Assembly: GCF_003589595.1 (NCBI RefSeq)
Contig: NW_020653200.1
Location: 735,626 to 799,625 of the forward strand
From: Hyposmocoma kahamanoa
Lineage: Eukaryota > Arthropoda > Insecta > Lepidoptera > Cosmopterigidae
Length of the DNA: 64,000 bases
Direction of reading: 5' to 3'
The position numbers and the translations under genes are program-made. Below, one piece after another: positions 45,512-56,770 of the stretch (the first letter of the stretch is position 1; every line of letters begins with the position of its first letter). The notes beneath the pieces are model-generated. The model did not search any database. It saw only the letters and a list, made by a program, of their open reading frames with translations, and was not told the origin of the DNA.

Positions 45512-45910
45512 AAGTATGGTAACTCCATACAAGCATACTAACGTGGTTTGTATGAGTGCGCACCCACCGCGGGCCGTATACGGACACGCATTCGCATAAT
45601 ATCGCGATGCACTCGTGTTACATACTAGAGATGGGCAAGCGCCCGGCTTAAACCCGGCGTTTTGTTTGTAACCTGTGTTTAAGTCGGGTCAAAACCCACT
45701 GATGCCCAAAATTTAAGGCTCTTTGGGTAAAATCCCAGTTAAAACCGCGGACGTGTTGATTGAGTTTTAACCCACTGCCCATCTCTAGTTGCATAGCGTT
45801 GCTCGTCTCACGCGACTTTATTATGCGAATGTGTGCGGTCGTACCCGGCGCACGGCGGGTGTGCATACGTATAAGCCGCGTTGCTGCATATGAATGGACT
45901 TACCATACTT
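45512..45910. mobile_element. Outer MITE with roughly 110-base inverted arms, hosting another MITE
   Basis: The left arm begins AAGTATGGTAACTCCATAC and the reversed right arm begins AAGTATGGTAAGTCCATTC. Similarity continues through GTGCGCACCCACCGCGGGCC versus ATGCACACCCGCCGTGCGCC and ACGCATTCGCATAATA versus ACACATTCGCATAATA. The two arms are separated by the element at 45625-45788, which is a later insertion. No target duplication of the outer element was identified. Confidence 0.8.
45625..45788. mobile_element. Inner MITE, hAT-like
   Basis: The ends CTAGAGATGGGCA and TGCCCATCTCTAG are perfect inverted repeats. The flanks TTACATAC (45618-45625) and TTGCATAG (45789-45796) match at six of eight positions, fitting an aged 8-base hAT target duplication. 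The interior has repeated TTAAACCCGG/GGGTTTTAAC-type motifs and no coding capacity. Confidence 0.8.
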
Positions 45911-46332
45911 GTCTTATTATTTATATTAAAAAGTTTCCACTGTAAAATTTCAATTCGGTGGCAATCGCTAGTTGTGCAATGCGCAACGGGAAGTGAGCGT
46001 ACCGGTACCTATCTGGAAAATAGAGAGGGTACTGTACATGCACCCGGGGCGGCTCACCCGAAGCACCAGCCTCTCGAAGAACCAGATGAAGTCAAGTGAC
46101 AGAGGTCTGTGACAACTCTGTACACTGGCTGATCTGGGGTCAGAACCTGAATTTATAAGATATATCCTAAGGGTCGGTAGGGAGGGTCACTATAATCAAA
46201 ACGAATGTAGAAAGAAGCTGTAACATTTCAATACAGATTGAAGTAGGTAATATAAAAATTTCGTGCGAAATTATTATAAAACACTGTCTAACTCAAATAG
46301 CAGACCGCGCAACCTGATAAAACTGTTCGCTA

Positions 46333-46571
46333 AGGAGTCACCACACTTATTACAGCAGAATCGCATTAAGCCGATCAGAGAAAGCTTTATGTCCATGAAT
46401 GTAAGAGCGAAAAAGATGTCATCGCAAGTCGTGCCCTGTCATGTTGGCCCTACTGGTTTAGATACAACTAGCGCGACGGCCGCGTTAACTTCGAATCAGC
46501 TTAATGCGACAAGTATGGTTAAATAAGATCGCATCTAGACGAATCCGCGTTAATAAGTTTGGTGACTTCCT
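46333..46571. mobile_element. MITE family I, copy with TA flanks
   Basis: The left end AGGAGTCACCACACTTATTA and the reversed right end AGGAAGTCACCAAACTTATT are inverted repeats. GCATTAAGCCGAT and the inverted ATCAGCTTAATGC lie inside. TA is present at both borders. The core CTTTATGTCCATGAATGTAA is shared with the other family members. Confidence 0.75.
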
Positions 46572-46786
46572 AAATCGTTTCGCGTACAACAAATAGTAAA
46601 TATAAAAATTTATTGTCTGTAAATCTATTGACTTGTCTAAAGTCAGAAAGCAATGTAAATGTGTATGTGTGTGGTCGCAGCGGTTACGGCTGGCGATTGC
46701 AGCCAACGCCCTGGTACCCCAATACGCCGGCTCAACCGAGCTCGGCTCACGAGAAACGAAAACAGATATCATTCCGGTGAGTCACC

Positions 46787-47017
46787 TTTAAAACGTCGTT
46801 TGTACCCCGAAAACTGATCGGAGTCGCATTCGTGTCCGACCTGGTTTTGGTGCATACACTTCTGGAAGGTTAGCGGCGCATAAACGGGACGTCGTAACGT
46901 GTTGAATATAAAATAAGTAATTCTTGTGTTTAATTCACTAATTATAGGGCACTTACTGTTAACACTTACATTTGCTTTTAAAAACTCCATTGTCACATCA
47001 CCTGCGTTTTCGTACAT
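46787..47017 (-). other. Possible small spliced gene, very uncertain
   Basis: A minus-strand ATG at 47017 opens MYENAGDVTMEFLKAN, followed at once by a strong donor (AAT|GTAAGTG), with a second good donor 15 bases on. About 90 bases downstream, CTAACCTTCCAG could serve as acceptor for a stretch reading KCMHQNQVGHECDSDQ then FSGYKRRFK, followed by GGTGAC as a weak donor. The frame stays open across both pieces. The total is about 41 residues, with no recognised domain. A chance arrangement is entirely possible. Confidence 0.2.
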
Positions 47018-47024
47018 AGTGTTT

Positions 47025-48997
47025 AAGTATATAAAACCATTTTAATATTCAACTCGTTGCACCGTTCCGTAACACGACCGCTGTACTTTTGATTCTAATT
47101 CTAAACAAACTTGCGCTGCATGGTTATTAAAGGATCGTCAAAACTGAAGAGGCTGTGTAGTATATAAATCTTGGCTTAACTTTAAATCACAGAAAAAAGT
47201 AGGCCAAGTGACAAGTAACTGTTGCCATATAATAACATTAAAAAAACGACATTAATGTTCTTTTTCATTTTGACTTACCAAGGTCGTAGAATTTCCATCC
47301 TCTAAGTAGAATACACAGAAAAAATTTTTATGTCTAACAATTAATCAAAGGTCACATTGAATTGCCAAAGTGTGAAAGATTAAAACAACGACAGTATATA
47401 AAAAAGAATAAAAAAGTAATGACACGCCATGCCTCAAAGGACTTACTTTTTTAACCTTGCGGACTCTGGTCGGTGGTTTTTAACTTGGCTTGGTTCAGGT
47501 ATCTAATTTCACCTCTTGATATATTTCCGTTCGAAATTGTTCATTTAAATTTGACCTGTCATATCTTATTTTTAATAACCTTTTTGTACATATTTTTACA
47601 TGCGCCCAGGTGTAAATTTAATTGTATGCACATAATTATTGTTTCTTTCAATCAGTTTGTTATCTACAGTTGAATATAATCTGCAACGTGCTTAAAAGTT
47701 AATGATGTTTATTTACATTATTCAAGTAGTTAATTACAATATTCAAGTAGGTAATCAATATTTGGCATAATACTTATACGTAATACCTTGAAAGTGGTTT
47801 TAGAATTCCGTGGTCAATAACCAGGTACCCACCGGTTAAGATGATATTTTATTGTGATGAAATTTAGATTGATCCTAACGGACTATGAAGTAACTTCCGC
47901 TGCTTGGCTATTTATTATTTTCGATGACTAAATTGTATACCTTAGGAATCTATATACCTTTTTATGACAAAACTTGTCCGCGTAGAAATGCGAGACACTG
48001 GCGAGGACCTCAACTATTCATCAGATCGTTACGAATATGCGACGTAAGTTTGAACAAATGGTACTTTGCTCAAGCGCTGCTTTCTATTCTATACTATGGA
48101 TTTCGGCTGCAATGTCAGTTAAATAAACTTCAACAAGTCGAACCTTAGGTCGAGAGCAAATACAATATTGCGCACGTTGAAACCAAGACCAAGTCACAAG
48201 ACGAAAAAGTCAACTTTCGGGAAATAGCCGTTAAAGTTTCTGAAAGTTATTTGAAAACATGAGCTTACATTATTGGATTCAATGTGCGAAAGGTCGCTGA
48301 GAACCTGTAAAATAAAAGCGTTGCGCTTATGGCGGATATTTTTAAAATTAGTGCTCTCTATCCCGTCGTAAAGTAGTAGTTGTTGTTGGTGTAATTTTTT
48401 TTTATGTAGATACTTTATTTTTGAGTTACATTTGTTGTTTTTATAGTGTAGTTATTGAACATTTAAAAATTGTAATGGGTAGTGAACGACAGGTCTAATG
48501 TACTCTCTTGATAATTTCATGCATACACGTTACCCTCTGTCAGATTCGTATTCCCTTCGCGTTTGGTGTCTGTAACTGTAACAATGAAATAAATAATTTG
48601 TCGTTGGCTGTACATGACAAGGTACTGTATGAATTGAAGCGTATATGCCGCGGCCAAGTGATTAACTGAGTATTTTTAAATTTTTGCTATTTTTAGTTTC
48701 CAGAGACACGGTTATTGCAAATCATGATCGATGATTAACTATTTTATTTGTTCGTATGTCCGTGTACAGAACAAACGATACAAAAACTAATTGCGGTAAA
48801 AACGATATGTTGCTAAAAGTTTTTTCATTGGTATAATTTTCTTATTGTACGTAACGATGAGATGCATTGTTATTTTTGTTAATTTCCCATAGGTGCTTTC
48901 AATATCGTTGATGGGAAGCTATTGTCTTACATCTAATGACATAGAGAAATTATCTTTTACTTTTACTGAGCATTATTGGTCTTTACTTTCAGTTGTT
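47025..48997. other. No gene seen
   Basis: AT-rich sequence. The 74-codon plus-strand frame at 47924-48148 shows no motif. Confidence 0.35.
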
Positions 48998-49280
48998 CGG
49001 TTTTAAAAAAGGAGGAGTTCTCAATTCGACTGTTTTTTTTCTTTTGTATGTATTTTTCACGATAATAAATTTGTGAACCGATTTTAATGATTCTTTTTTA
49101 TTGGAAAGAGGGTATCTCAGTAGTGGCCCCATTTAAATTTAAAGATAACATTCCACCTCTAAGGACGGCAAACTAAGGGATGAATCCAGTTTCACGTACT
49201 TTTCGGTAACCGATTTCAATAAAACTTGGCAAATAGAATTCTACGAAATTTTGAAACTTTTAGACTCTCTGTACTGATTT
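48998..49280 (+). mobile_element. Short TIR element, family C (copy 4)
   Basis: It contains GGTTTTAAAAAAGGAGGAG, AATTCGACTGTTTTTTTTC, GTGGCCCCATTTAAATTT and the CGATTTCAATAAAACTTGGC segment, and ends near GACTCTCTGTACTGA. The 3' inverted end (GAGGTCGGT) is deleted. Confidence 0.7.
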
Positions 49281-49687
49281 AAATTGTCTACTTTACTTTT
49301 TATTACTCTAGTTTATTTAATTTTTGCGTCGGGATTAACCTACAATTTTTAAGTTACGTACAATTGTAAATATATAGTATCAATATCTCGCGCTGAAGGT
49401 AATGAAACATGTGAAATCTATTCTAAACTCGCTTAGGGCCAGCGGAATCGACAGTGGGACGTGTAATAGACGGTTGATAATAGCAATAGATTAACTGCTG
49501 GTCGCAGTGTAAAGACTCAGAATAGGTCAGTGTTTTTTTGTGTTATTTCACGGAAAATGACTACTTATTCCTGTCATCAATATGAGTAATTTACATAAAT
49601 GAATATACACTGGATATGTTGGTGATCAAACTGTATGGTCAGTGTTCTTGAAGTCACAAAAATAGCTTAAATCAATTATTAATACAA
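49281..49687. other. No gene seen
   Basis: AT-rich sequence; nothing recognised. Confidence 0.35.
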
Positions 49688-49795
49688 ACACTCAGAAAAA
49701 ATGCCTTCGATCCGATTTCTGAGTGTTCGATCTTTGTATTAATAATTATAACAAACTAGTGGAGTAATTTCACAAAAAAAAAAATTGAATATAAA
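49688..49795 (+). repeat. Family H repeat copy
   Basis: CACTCAGAAAAAATGCC and TTTCTGAGTGTTCGATC form an inverted pair at the start. TATTAATAATTATAACAAAC and TGGAGTAATTTCACA follow, as in the copies at 30236 and 5200. Confidence 0.55.
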
Positions 49796-50649
49796 TTCAA
49801 TAAAAATTTAATTAGCTTAAATTAAGTTATATAGTACAATTTTTTATGAATTCATTTGTATAGAATACATTCAATACTTTATGGCAAGTATTGCTTCAGT
49901 TTCGTGTGTAAAACGTATTTTTATAGATAACCTATGTTCATATAGAGTATATAGCAATAAATTTGATGAAATCGTAGGAATAATATTGTTAGGCTCTCAA
50001 TCACTTCACATGCTATGTACATTTTGGTGTACGCAGGGACTTAGCACCCTTCACCCTTCTTATTCGAACCGGTACAGACCGGTTATCGAAAGGGGTGGGC
50101 CACCCTAAACTAGTTCTAGCCGGCCACTGTCCCTACGGCCAGTGACCTTGAGCTCGCTTTGCAGTCATGCTTTTGTATGGCTGTCAGCGTTCTCAACCGT
50201 TCCATTTATATGACTCCTTGAATACTAGAATACATTAAAATAAATTGAAGTGGAAACACTTTTTGAATTACCTTTCCTTATAACGTCGTCGGCTAAATTC
50301 GTATACTTCGTAACCACAATTGTTGTGTATTGTTGAGTAGGCGCAAAAAAAACAGAATTACTAGAAATAAATAGGAAATGACACTTATTTTCCGGATTTA
50401 AATCGCGGATAATTGGAGAATAAATTAAAATTAATTTCCATTAATTTCTAGTATTAATTGGCAATAAATGTAACTTAATAAAAATTCATGCAATAAAATT
50501 ATTTTCTAAAACGTAATGTAGAGTAAATTGGAATGTTTCTTTGTACAATTAAATATAAGATATTTAATTAATAACTTTTGTGACTACAGTGAAAAAATAG
50601 GGTGGTTTGCATTCATATTAGACATAACTGGTTGACGACTGTACCACCT
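49796..50649. other. No gene seen
   Basis: AT-rich apart from a GC-richer patch at about 50035-50170 that contains ACCGGTACAGACCGGT (inverted) and CCGGCCACTGTCCCTACGGC. Nothing was identified. Confidence 0.35.
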
Positions 50650-51645
50650 CAGTCAACCGTGACCATGGGTAATTTAAATACTTACTGCTAATTTGAGTAG
50701 CAGTGGAACTTCTCGTTCGTCCACGAAAGTATTGCCCCCACTCCTCGTTCGTCCATGGAAGTACTGCCCCCATAACTGTAGTAATCGACCGACAAGCAAT
50801 AATGTGAACACTACAGGCACATGGGACTTGTCAGATTTATGTCTTGGAGTTACACTGGACGACTTTGGGAATATCCACAACATAGAGGTGGAACCCAAGT
50901 CTACGCCTAGTTCCTCGGTGATGGAAAGGGGAAAGCGGAATTAAATCGTGTAATTCCATTGCACACTCCCCGTGATATATCCTGTAAAATACCGATAAGC
51001 TGGCAACTTTACGGCAGTGTTCAAGACTCTGCAGCTTCACCTCCACTAATTCCGAGTCACCTATAAGCTTCTTGGCGCGGTTGTCAATTGAATCCAAGGT
51101 GGCCAGTTGGTATGTAGCGGAGCCATCCTAAAGGTGGCAGCAGTACTCCATGCACGACTGGATTTGTGCTTGGTACAGCTGAAGCAACTGTCCCGGTGTG
51201 AGTTACTTCACCCTGGAAAGGATCCCAAGCTTCCTGCACGTTTGGCCATGGATTCAACGTGTCTGCCGAAGCACAAATTGGACGCCAGGTCCATTCCAAG
51301 TAGCTGGAGACAGTCGGCTATCAGTATGGATATATCACGAAAAGTCGGAGTCAGCTCAAAGGGACTCCGTTTTGTGGATAATAGACACGCCTGCGTTTGG
51401 TAGCGTTAAATTTAACAAGATTGGCATCGCCCCAATCGGAGACTGCCTTGAGTGTGAAATCCAAACGGCTAACCATAAACTCTCGACAAGACTGGATTTC
51501 CTCTTCACTGACCCTTGCATTGGTCAAGTACCTATCTACAACCGTGTTGTCATCAGCATACGCAAAGGTACCTGGAATTAACATATCATTGACATGCAGT
51601 AGAAAGATAGTTGCAGACAGTACGGAACCCTGAGGAATCTATCGC
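50650..51645 (-). pseudogene. Jockey-type non-LTR retrotransposon, 3' half of reverse transcriptase
   Basis: Minus-strand frames give, in order: PQGSVLSATIFLLHVNDM (about 51632-51580), FAYADDNTVVDRYLTNARVS (the YADD catalytic box, about 51565) and VSDWGDANLVKFNATK (about 51460). Next come QLLQLYQAQIQSCMEYCCHL (about 51180) and LATLDSIDNRAKKLIGDSEL, SLEHCRKVASLSVFYRIYHG, then AMELHDLIPLSPFHHRGTRR down to about 50900. The YADD motif is intact, but frameshifts and a stop break the frame. The copy begins abruptly at about 51645, so the finger domain and endonuclease are absent. This is a typical 5'-truncated dead copy. A related, opposite-strand copy lies at 53790-54160. Confidence 0.9.
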
Positions 51646-51829
51646 CATATGTTCGGAAAAGCTACGCATACATAATATGGAAGCGTGCACGTGTGTACGA
51701 TCGGAGCGCCTGATCGAACTGATAAAAATTTGATTACTATAGAAAATACGTTATTTTATTTTTTCCTTTGAAAAAGTATTTGTATAACGGTTTTTGTAAA
51801 AACAAACACTGTTGTATAAATTCGTTTTA

Positions 51830-52070
51830 GGATCGAGCTCGCGCCGCCGAAACGCCGCCGCCGCCGACATTTTTGCCGCCGGTTGGTCTATTATCGGCGC
51901 TCATGTCTGAAAGGTAGACGATTAGCGACTGCATCGCGTTTGCATCGCTACTAAAAGTCGCGGTGTGTAACTGTGGTTACCCTGTTGGGTGACGGGTGCA
52001 GAAGCAGTGCGCCTCGGATCTATGCAATTTAAAGCTCTAAGCGGCGCAGCAACTCTACCCTCCTTGTCAC
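51830..52070. repeat. GC-rich block followed by a family A fragment
   Basis: 51832-51905 is very GC-rich (GCCGCCGAAACGCCGCCGCC). 51988-52066 is a reversed fragment of family A (GGGTGACGGGTGCAGAAGCA and TATGCAATTTAAAGCTCTAA). Confidence 0.5.
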
Positions 52071-52224
52071 AACGGTATTTGCATTTTGGTAACTTTCGAC
52101 ATATTGGCCTCTCCAACTAGTGAAGTTTGGCAGTCAGCTCAGCATATTTATCTTTATTCTTGGCTTGGCTGAACAGTTGGGCGGTACTCGCTATCCCAGT
52201 CCACTCTCCCACTCTCCCAGTGCA

Positions 52225-52345
52225 ACATTCTTCTGTAGGCCCACATTCCAAATGCTTCAATACATTTCCTGAGACGCTCTTTTATTGTCCAGGCCTCACA
52301 TCCGTATAGAAGTATTGGCCAGATGTAACACTGAAGAATAAAACT
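52225..52345 (-). pseudogene. Small non-LTR retrotransposon RT fragment
   Basis: The minus-strand frame reads YIWPILLYGCEAWTIKERLR then KCIEAFGMWAYRRMLH. This LLYG-EAWT-RRML arrangement is characteristic of the region after the RT domain in RTE- and CR1-like endonuclease/reverse transcriptase proteins. The match ends at MLHWESG, so it is a small truncated piece. Confidence 0.75.
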
Positions 52346-52846
52346 GAAACTAAATAAGATTTTAAAAAACCGCTTAAAGCTAGTTTCGCTGATTTCATGT
52401 ATCGGACTGATATTACAATAGTGTTGTAACTTAAAATATGTGGAATTCAAGGTTATACTATTGCCGAATGTAACATTTCGTCGCCTTACTTTCTCAAACT
52501 TGTTTCTTAAAGCACAATGTTACTGAAATGCAAGAAATAGATTGTGCGTACACATTTTGCAGGCTGATTTCACATCTCATTTCCGTCATATTCATACACT
52601 GGCTTTTACCAATCTTAAAGTAATGCATCCAAATTAACGCCATTGATAAGAAATTTAAAAATAAATAGAAAGTTTTGCCATCTCCTGAATAATCACTCCG
52701 TACAAGATACGAGTTTGAGGAAGTAAGGCATCGATTTGATTCTCTACATGCATTGACCTAAAGTGATCAAAGTCTGCATGTCATAAAACCGTCGTTAGAA
52801 TATTGTAAGAAACGATAAAAAGATATCTACTTTTTTATAATACCTA

Positions 52847-53018
52847 CCAAGTGACGGAACGAACAAGTCATGCGACTGGTGGTAAGGGACACGCTTATTC
52901 ATAACGGGTGCAGTGCCACTAAGAGCTTTAAATTGCAAAGATCTTAGGGGCACTGCCACTGCGCCCGTCACCTTGAGACATAAGTTGACAAGCCCCATGT
53001 GCTCGTAATTTCACCTAA
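52847..53018 (+). repeat. Dispersed repeat family A copy
   Basis: It starts CAAGTGACGGAACGAACAAG and contains TTGCAAAGATCTTAGGGGCA. It ends at ACAAGCCCCATGTGCTCGTA, so the 3' third is missing. Confidence 0.75.
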
Positions 53019-53348
53019 ACTTTACTCAAAATGAGACAAAGTTTTAGTAATCTAGTTCTGGCCAAAATAGTCCTTACTCGAAAATATGAAGAAAGTTTTT
53101 CCTTTTTATTTTTAAATATATTTGGCAAGTAGGAAATTGTTTAGATGTCTGTAATAAATTTTATCCTATACCTAAGTAAATTTTAATAATCTTTCGCGGG
53201 AATTGAGTAATTAGTTTTTCATCGATTCTAAAAAAATACAGTTTCCGAGTTAATACACTATTGCAGCAGTGCAATATGTTAATAACGCAATTTCGCTAAA
53301 AATGTCGATTACGTTGTTTGTGATAACGACGGCAGACCTGTTATGAGT
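53019..53348. other. No gene seen
   Basis: AT-rich spacer between repeats. Confidence 0.3.
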
Positions 53349-53561
53349 AATAATAATAACGCACACACTCAACATAGCCTCGCACTAGGGAATCCCTGTG
53401 TCGCGGGTGCCATGGACACACACATAGACAACCACAAATTACACCCAAACTCACGAGAGAAATAAACGTAGGCCATAAAATATTTTTCCCGGCCCGGGAA
53501 TCGAACCTGGGACCTCTTCGTGACAGTCAGGGCATAGTAACCGTTCGGCCACGGAGACAGT
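53349..53561 (-). mobile_element. tRNA-derived SINE (family B)
   Basis: The minus-strand head carries an A-box-like TGGCCGAACGGT and a B box GGTTCGATTCCC, followed by the standard body and a TTATTATTA tail. It is directly followed on the plus strand by a reversed family A end (53565-53617, TGTCGCTTACCACCACGCGC). Confidence 0.9.
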
Positions 53562-53789
53562 TAACCAGTAGGCGTGTCGCTTACCACCACGCGCACCACT
53601 TGACTGTCCCGTCACTATGTATAATTAAAACAGAAGTCATTTTAGACGCTCATTTTAGTTCACCGCAAACCTTCATCAGAACGGTACGATATTCTTTGTA
53701 ATAATAATAAAGCATCACTTTGAAACCTTTGTATGGCTATCAAAAATAACCGAAACAACTTTCAACCAATAAGCTGCATGGTGAAATAG

Positions 53790-54160
53790 TCCAATTCGAA
53801 CTTCGCCAGATATATTGAATCCATAGCCAAAAATGCAGCAACGAAGCTTTGGGATCCTTTCCAGGGTGAGGCTTTACTTTACACCGGGACAGTTGCTCCA
53901 GCTGTACCAAGCACAAGTCCAATCGTGCATGGAATACTGCTGCCACCTTTGGGATGGCTCTGCGACATATCAACTGGCCACTCGGAATTAGTGGAGGCAA
54001 AGCTGCAGAGCCTTTAACACCGCCGTAAAGTTGCCTGCTCATCGGTATTTTACAGGATATATCACGGAGAGTGTGCGATGGAATTACACGATTTAATTCC
54101 GCCTTCCCCTTTCCATCACCGGGGGACTTATGCACATAAGTGAGATTTTGGTACTGGGTT
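53790..54160 (+). pseudogene. Jockey-type RT fragment, plus strand
   Basis: Plus-strand frames read RYIESIAKNAATKLWD, then a frame-shifted CAGTTGCTCCAGCTGTACCA region that corresponds to QLLQLYQAQ. They continue with SELVEAKLQSL and a stop, then HRRKVACSSVFYRIYHGECA and MELHDLIPPSPFHHRGT. These match the copy at 50650-51645 almost word for word. A deletion has removed the LDSIDNRAKKLIGD segment. The 144-codon minus-strand frame over it is only the complement. Confidence 0.88.
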
Positions 54161-54334
54161 CGTAATGACCACAACCTTGTTATTGATTATTTTTTACTTT
54201 GTGAACTCAGTGAATACAGTAACTGACTCTAGACAAACAATTGTTTACTTTACATAGCCAGGCATTTACTGAGGCGTGTCAAAGTCTCCTGAAAATCCAG
54301 ATTGTTGTACTGCTTACGACTAATATACTACAAT

Positions 54335-54470
54335 ACAATACAAAAATTCTTTATTGTACACCAAAATGGAAAGAAATGCAATGAAATAAAATATAAGCGG
54401 TGGTACAAGGTACAATGGGCGGTCTTATCGCCTTAAGCGATTTCTGCCAGACAACCTTTGGATGGAAGTA
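54335..54470 (-). mobile_element. Non-LTR retrotransposon 3' tail, reversed
   Basis: Read on the minus strand it begins AAGGTTGTCTGGCAGAAATC, continues GGCGATAAGACCGCCCATTG, and ends TGTACAATAAAGAATTTTTG plus a TATTGTATTG repeat. It is the same family as 9117-9262. Confidence 0.7.
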
Positions 54471-54685
54471 ATTATCTAAGTCACTGGAAAAAGACGGCGG
54501 TGTATAAATAAATAACTATACCTATGTATGTAATAATATGATTATACAATAATATAATAATATAAATAACTATACCTATATATGAATATCATAAACTACT
54601 ATGTAAGTATTCCTACATTTATAAAAATAAAATTTCATGATGAAACATATTTTTTTAAACTCAGCAACTAAGCAGTTCAAGTCAC
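54471..54685. other. No gene seen
   Basis: AT-rich with TATAATAAT and ATAACTATACCTAT repeats. Confidence 0.3.
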
Positions 54686-54689
54686 ACTA

Positions 54690-54840
54690 AAGTACTTCTA
54701 TGAAGAAAACTCTATTTATCAACAGAACAAATGGGAAGAAAAGAACTAGTGTGAGAGAAAATTCTCAGTAGTTCTGTGAAGAAATCTGTCTATGTATTAA
54801 CAGAACAAACGGGAAAAGAAGTACCATTAGTTCTGTCAAC
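54690..54840. repeat. Imperfect two-copy tandem repeat, AGAAC-rich
   Basis: A unit of about 75-80 bases containing CAACAGAACAAATGGGAAG, GAAAAGAA and AGTTCTGT is repeated as TAACAGAACAAACGGGAAA, GAAGTA and AGTTCTGT. Inverted AACAGAAC/GTTCTGT motifs occur throughout. Confidence 0.55.
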
Positions 54841-55997
54841 AGAACTGTACAACAGAACTAGTGGAAATAATGGTGTTCTTTTACTGTATTTTTGAAAAGT
54901 TGCAATGATTTCGCTTGTTGAAAAAGCAAAGGTTCCATAAACGAATAGCCTGAACATGTACTACCTACTCTTAAATATTCATATGATGTACGTGTGTGTT
55001 TGAACTTCATTGCAATGGCTATTAATGCTCAGAGGACTTTCTCAAGAACTGTAATTATGCAACCGCCCAACAACAAATGTTGTGCATATGTTTTGACGAA
55101 ACACATGCGAAGTAATTAACTTGTCTCGTAATAACGAGAATGAGAATTTTATATGCCGTGGTATAACTACCATATTTCTAAAGGGACAAATAAAACATAT
55201 CAAGAAATTGTCTAGTATTTGAAATATAGTTTAATGATACGTTGAGTTTAATGTTTTAAAAACTTTTAGCAACAAAAGTTTCTTAAGTTTTTATGAATTT
55301 CAATGTGAATTAAAAAAAAAATGCTCCTGTTTGTAATTAACAGCTGGTTTTATGGTTTTCTGTTACCCAGGTTGTACGTGTCTATATTTTAATGGCGATT
55401 GCCTTTTTCTAGATACATTTTAGAAAAGCTCTTGCTGTAATTAAATTTCACTGAAATAAAGAAATTTTAAATGAAGTAAATAAAAAATCAAATTACTGGT
55501 TTAATAAGAAAACTATTTGGGATGCGATACTTTAGCGGGAAACGGACATTTTGAAACCGTGCTTTTGTCATTTCAAGAACTGGCAGTACGAACCTAAACT
55601 GTTAATACCTGTAACTACTGATTTCATCATAAATAATATACACTATTTGCTATTTACTAGAAATGTTGTTTGTTAATGGTGTTTGCTAGAAACTTGATTC
55701 TAATAGTTGTTTAGAAAATACATAGTTAAATAATACACTTGATTGGATAAAAACCATTGTAAACTCATCTTTTGACACACTCATTTTAATCCATTAGTAG
55801 AATGTGTGCAAGTATCATAATAATAGTCTACTGCACACACGAGTGCAGCGACGTATTCAAAGATTGTTAAAATGTGGCTATAATGTTTGTTGGGATCTAT
55901 CTACTCTTTTAATTACACATGATATTCGTAAGGAGATCACAAAATTAACTTTTTGTGAAGAGTTAATTGAGAATTGTTTTTTTGTCGGGCGAGGGAG
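54841..55997. other. No gene seen
   Basis: AT-rich sequence without recognisable features. Confidence 0.35.
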
Positions 55998-56000
55998 GGA

Positions 56001-56038
<38 letters not shown>

Positions 56039-56083
56039 CTGCGTGCGTGCGTGCGTGCGTGCGTGCGTGTGTGTGTGTGTGTA
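55998..56083. repeat. TGCG/GT microsatellite
   Basis: About 18 TGCG units with one TGCC interruption, then GT units. It generates spurious RACVRACV or HARTHART frames. Confidence 0.95.
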
Positions 56084-56452
56084 TGTCGAGAACAATGGCT
56101 TAACAGAAGAGCACTTTTGTGGCAAGAAACTGTGCCTCGTCGAAATGTGTTGCTTTTATAGCTAGTATGTTCTTGCTATTTGGGCATATTTTTGTCTCCA
56201 GAAGTGACTACTTTACTAATTAAAATGCTATTCTTTTACACTTTTTGCTGAGCAATGATATTGTATTTTCCCGTAGTTAAGTGTGTAAAAAAAACTAGTT
56301 AAATCAATTCTATTGTCGTAGCTATGATAGAACAAGGACGGGGTTTTTAATAGGATTACATCACAAAGTTACAAGGATGGCGAGTGGGAGCTTGGGGAAT
56401 GTAACCTTCGAATGCATATTTTTGTCGTCAAGCAGCTACGTTTCGGTTTTGA
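56084..56452. other. No gene seen
   Basis: AT-rich spacer. Confidence 0.3.
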
Positions 56453-56546
56453 AGGTTAAGTATGCTGGTGAAACTACATGCATATGGCGGCGGCAGCGCC
56501 CCACAAGCGATTGCGATTTAAAGCTCTAAGTGGAACTGCAATTGTT
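56453..56546 (-). repeat. Family A fragment
   Basis: Reversed fragment with AGCGATTGCGATTTAAAGCT and CTAAGTGGAACTGCAATTGT. It abuts the SINE that follows. Confidence 0.6.
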
Positions 56547-56770
56547 ATAATAATAATATTAATAATAACGCACACACTTAACATAGCCCCGCACTAGGAA
56601 AACCCTGTGTCGCGGGTGCCATGGACACACACATAGACAACCACAAATAACACCCAAACTCACGAGAGAAATAAATGTAGGCCATATAAATATTTCTCCC
56701 GGCCCGGGAATCGAACCTGGGACCCCTTCGTGGCAGTCCGGCATGGTAACCGCTCGGCCACGGAGACAGT
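56547..56770 (-). mobile_element. tRNA-derived SINE (family B)
   Basis: Complete minus-strand copy. The head starts ACTGTCTCCGTGGCCGAGCG, the B box is GGTTCGATTCCC, the body carries CATTTATTTCTCTCGTGAG, and the tail is a TTATTAATATTATTA run. Its tail is inserted in or abuts the family A fragment at 56453. Confidence 0.92.

Noticed and set aside
51084..51633. Plus-strand frames of 78-127 codons
   Set aside because: Antisense of the minus-strand reverse transcriptase relic with the YADD box.
53740..54174. 144-codon minus-strand frame
   Set aside because: It is the complement of a plus-strand Jockey-type RT relic that matches the 50.6-51.6 kb copy.
55804..56165. Frames giving HARTHART and RACVRACV peptides
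   Set aside because: Produced by the TGCG repeat at 55998-56083; no coding features outside it.
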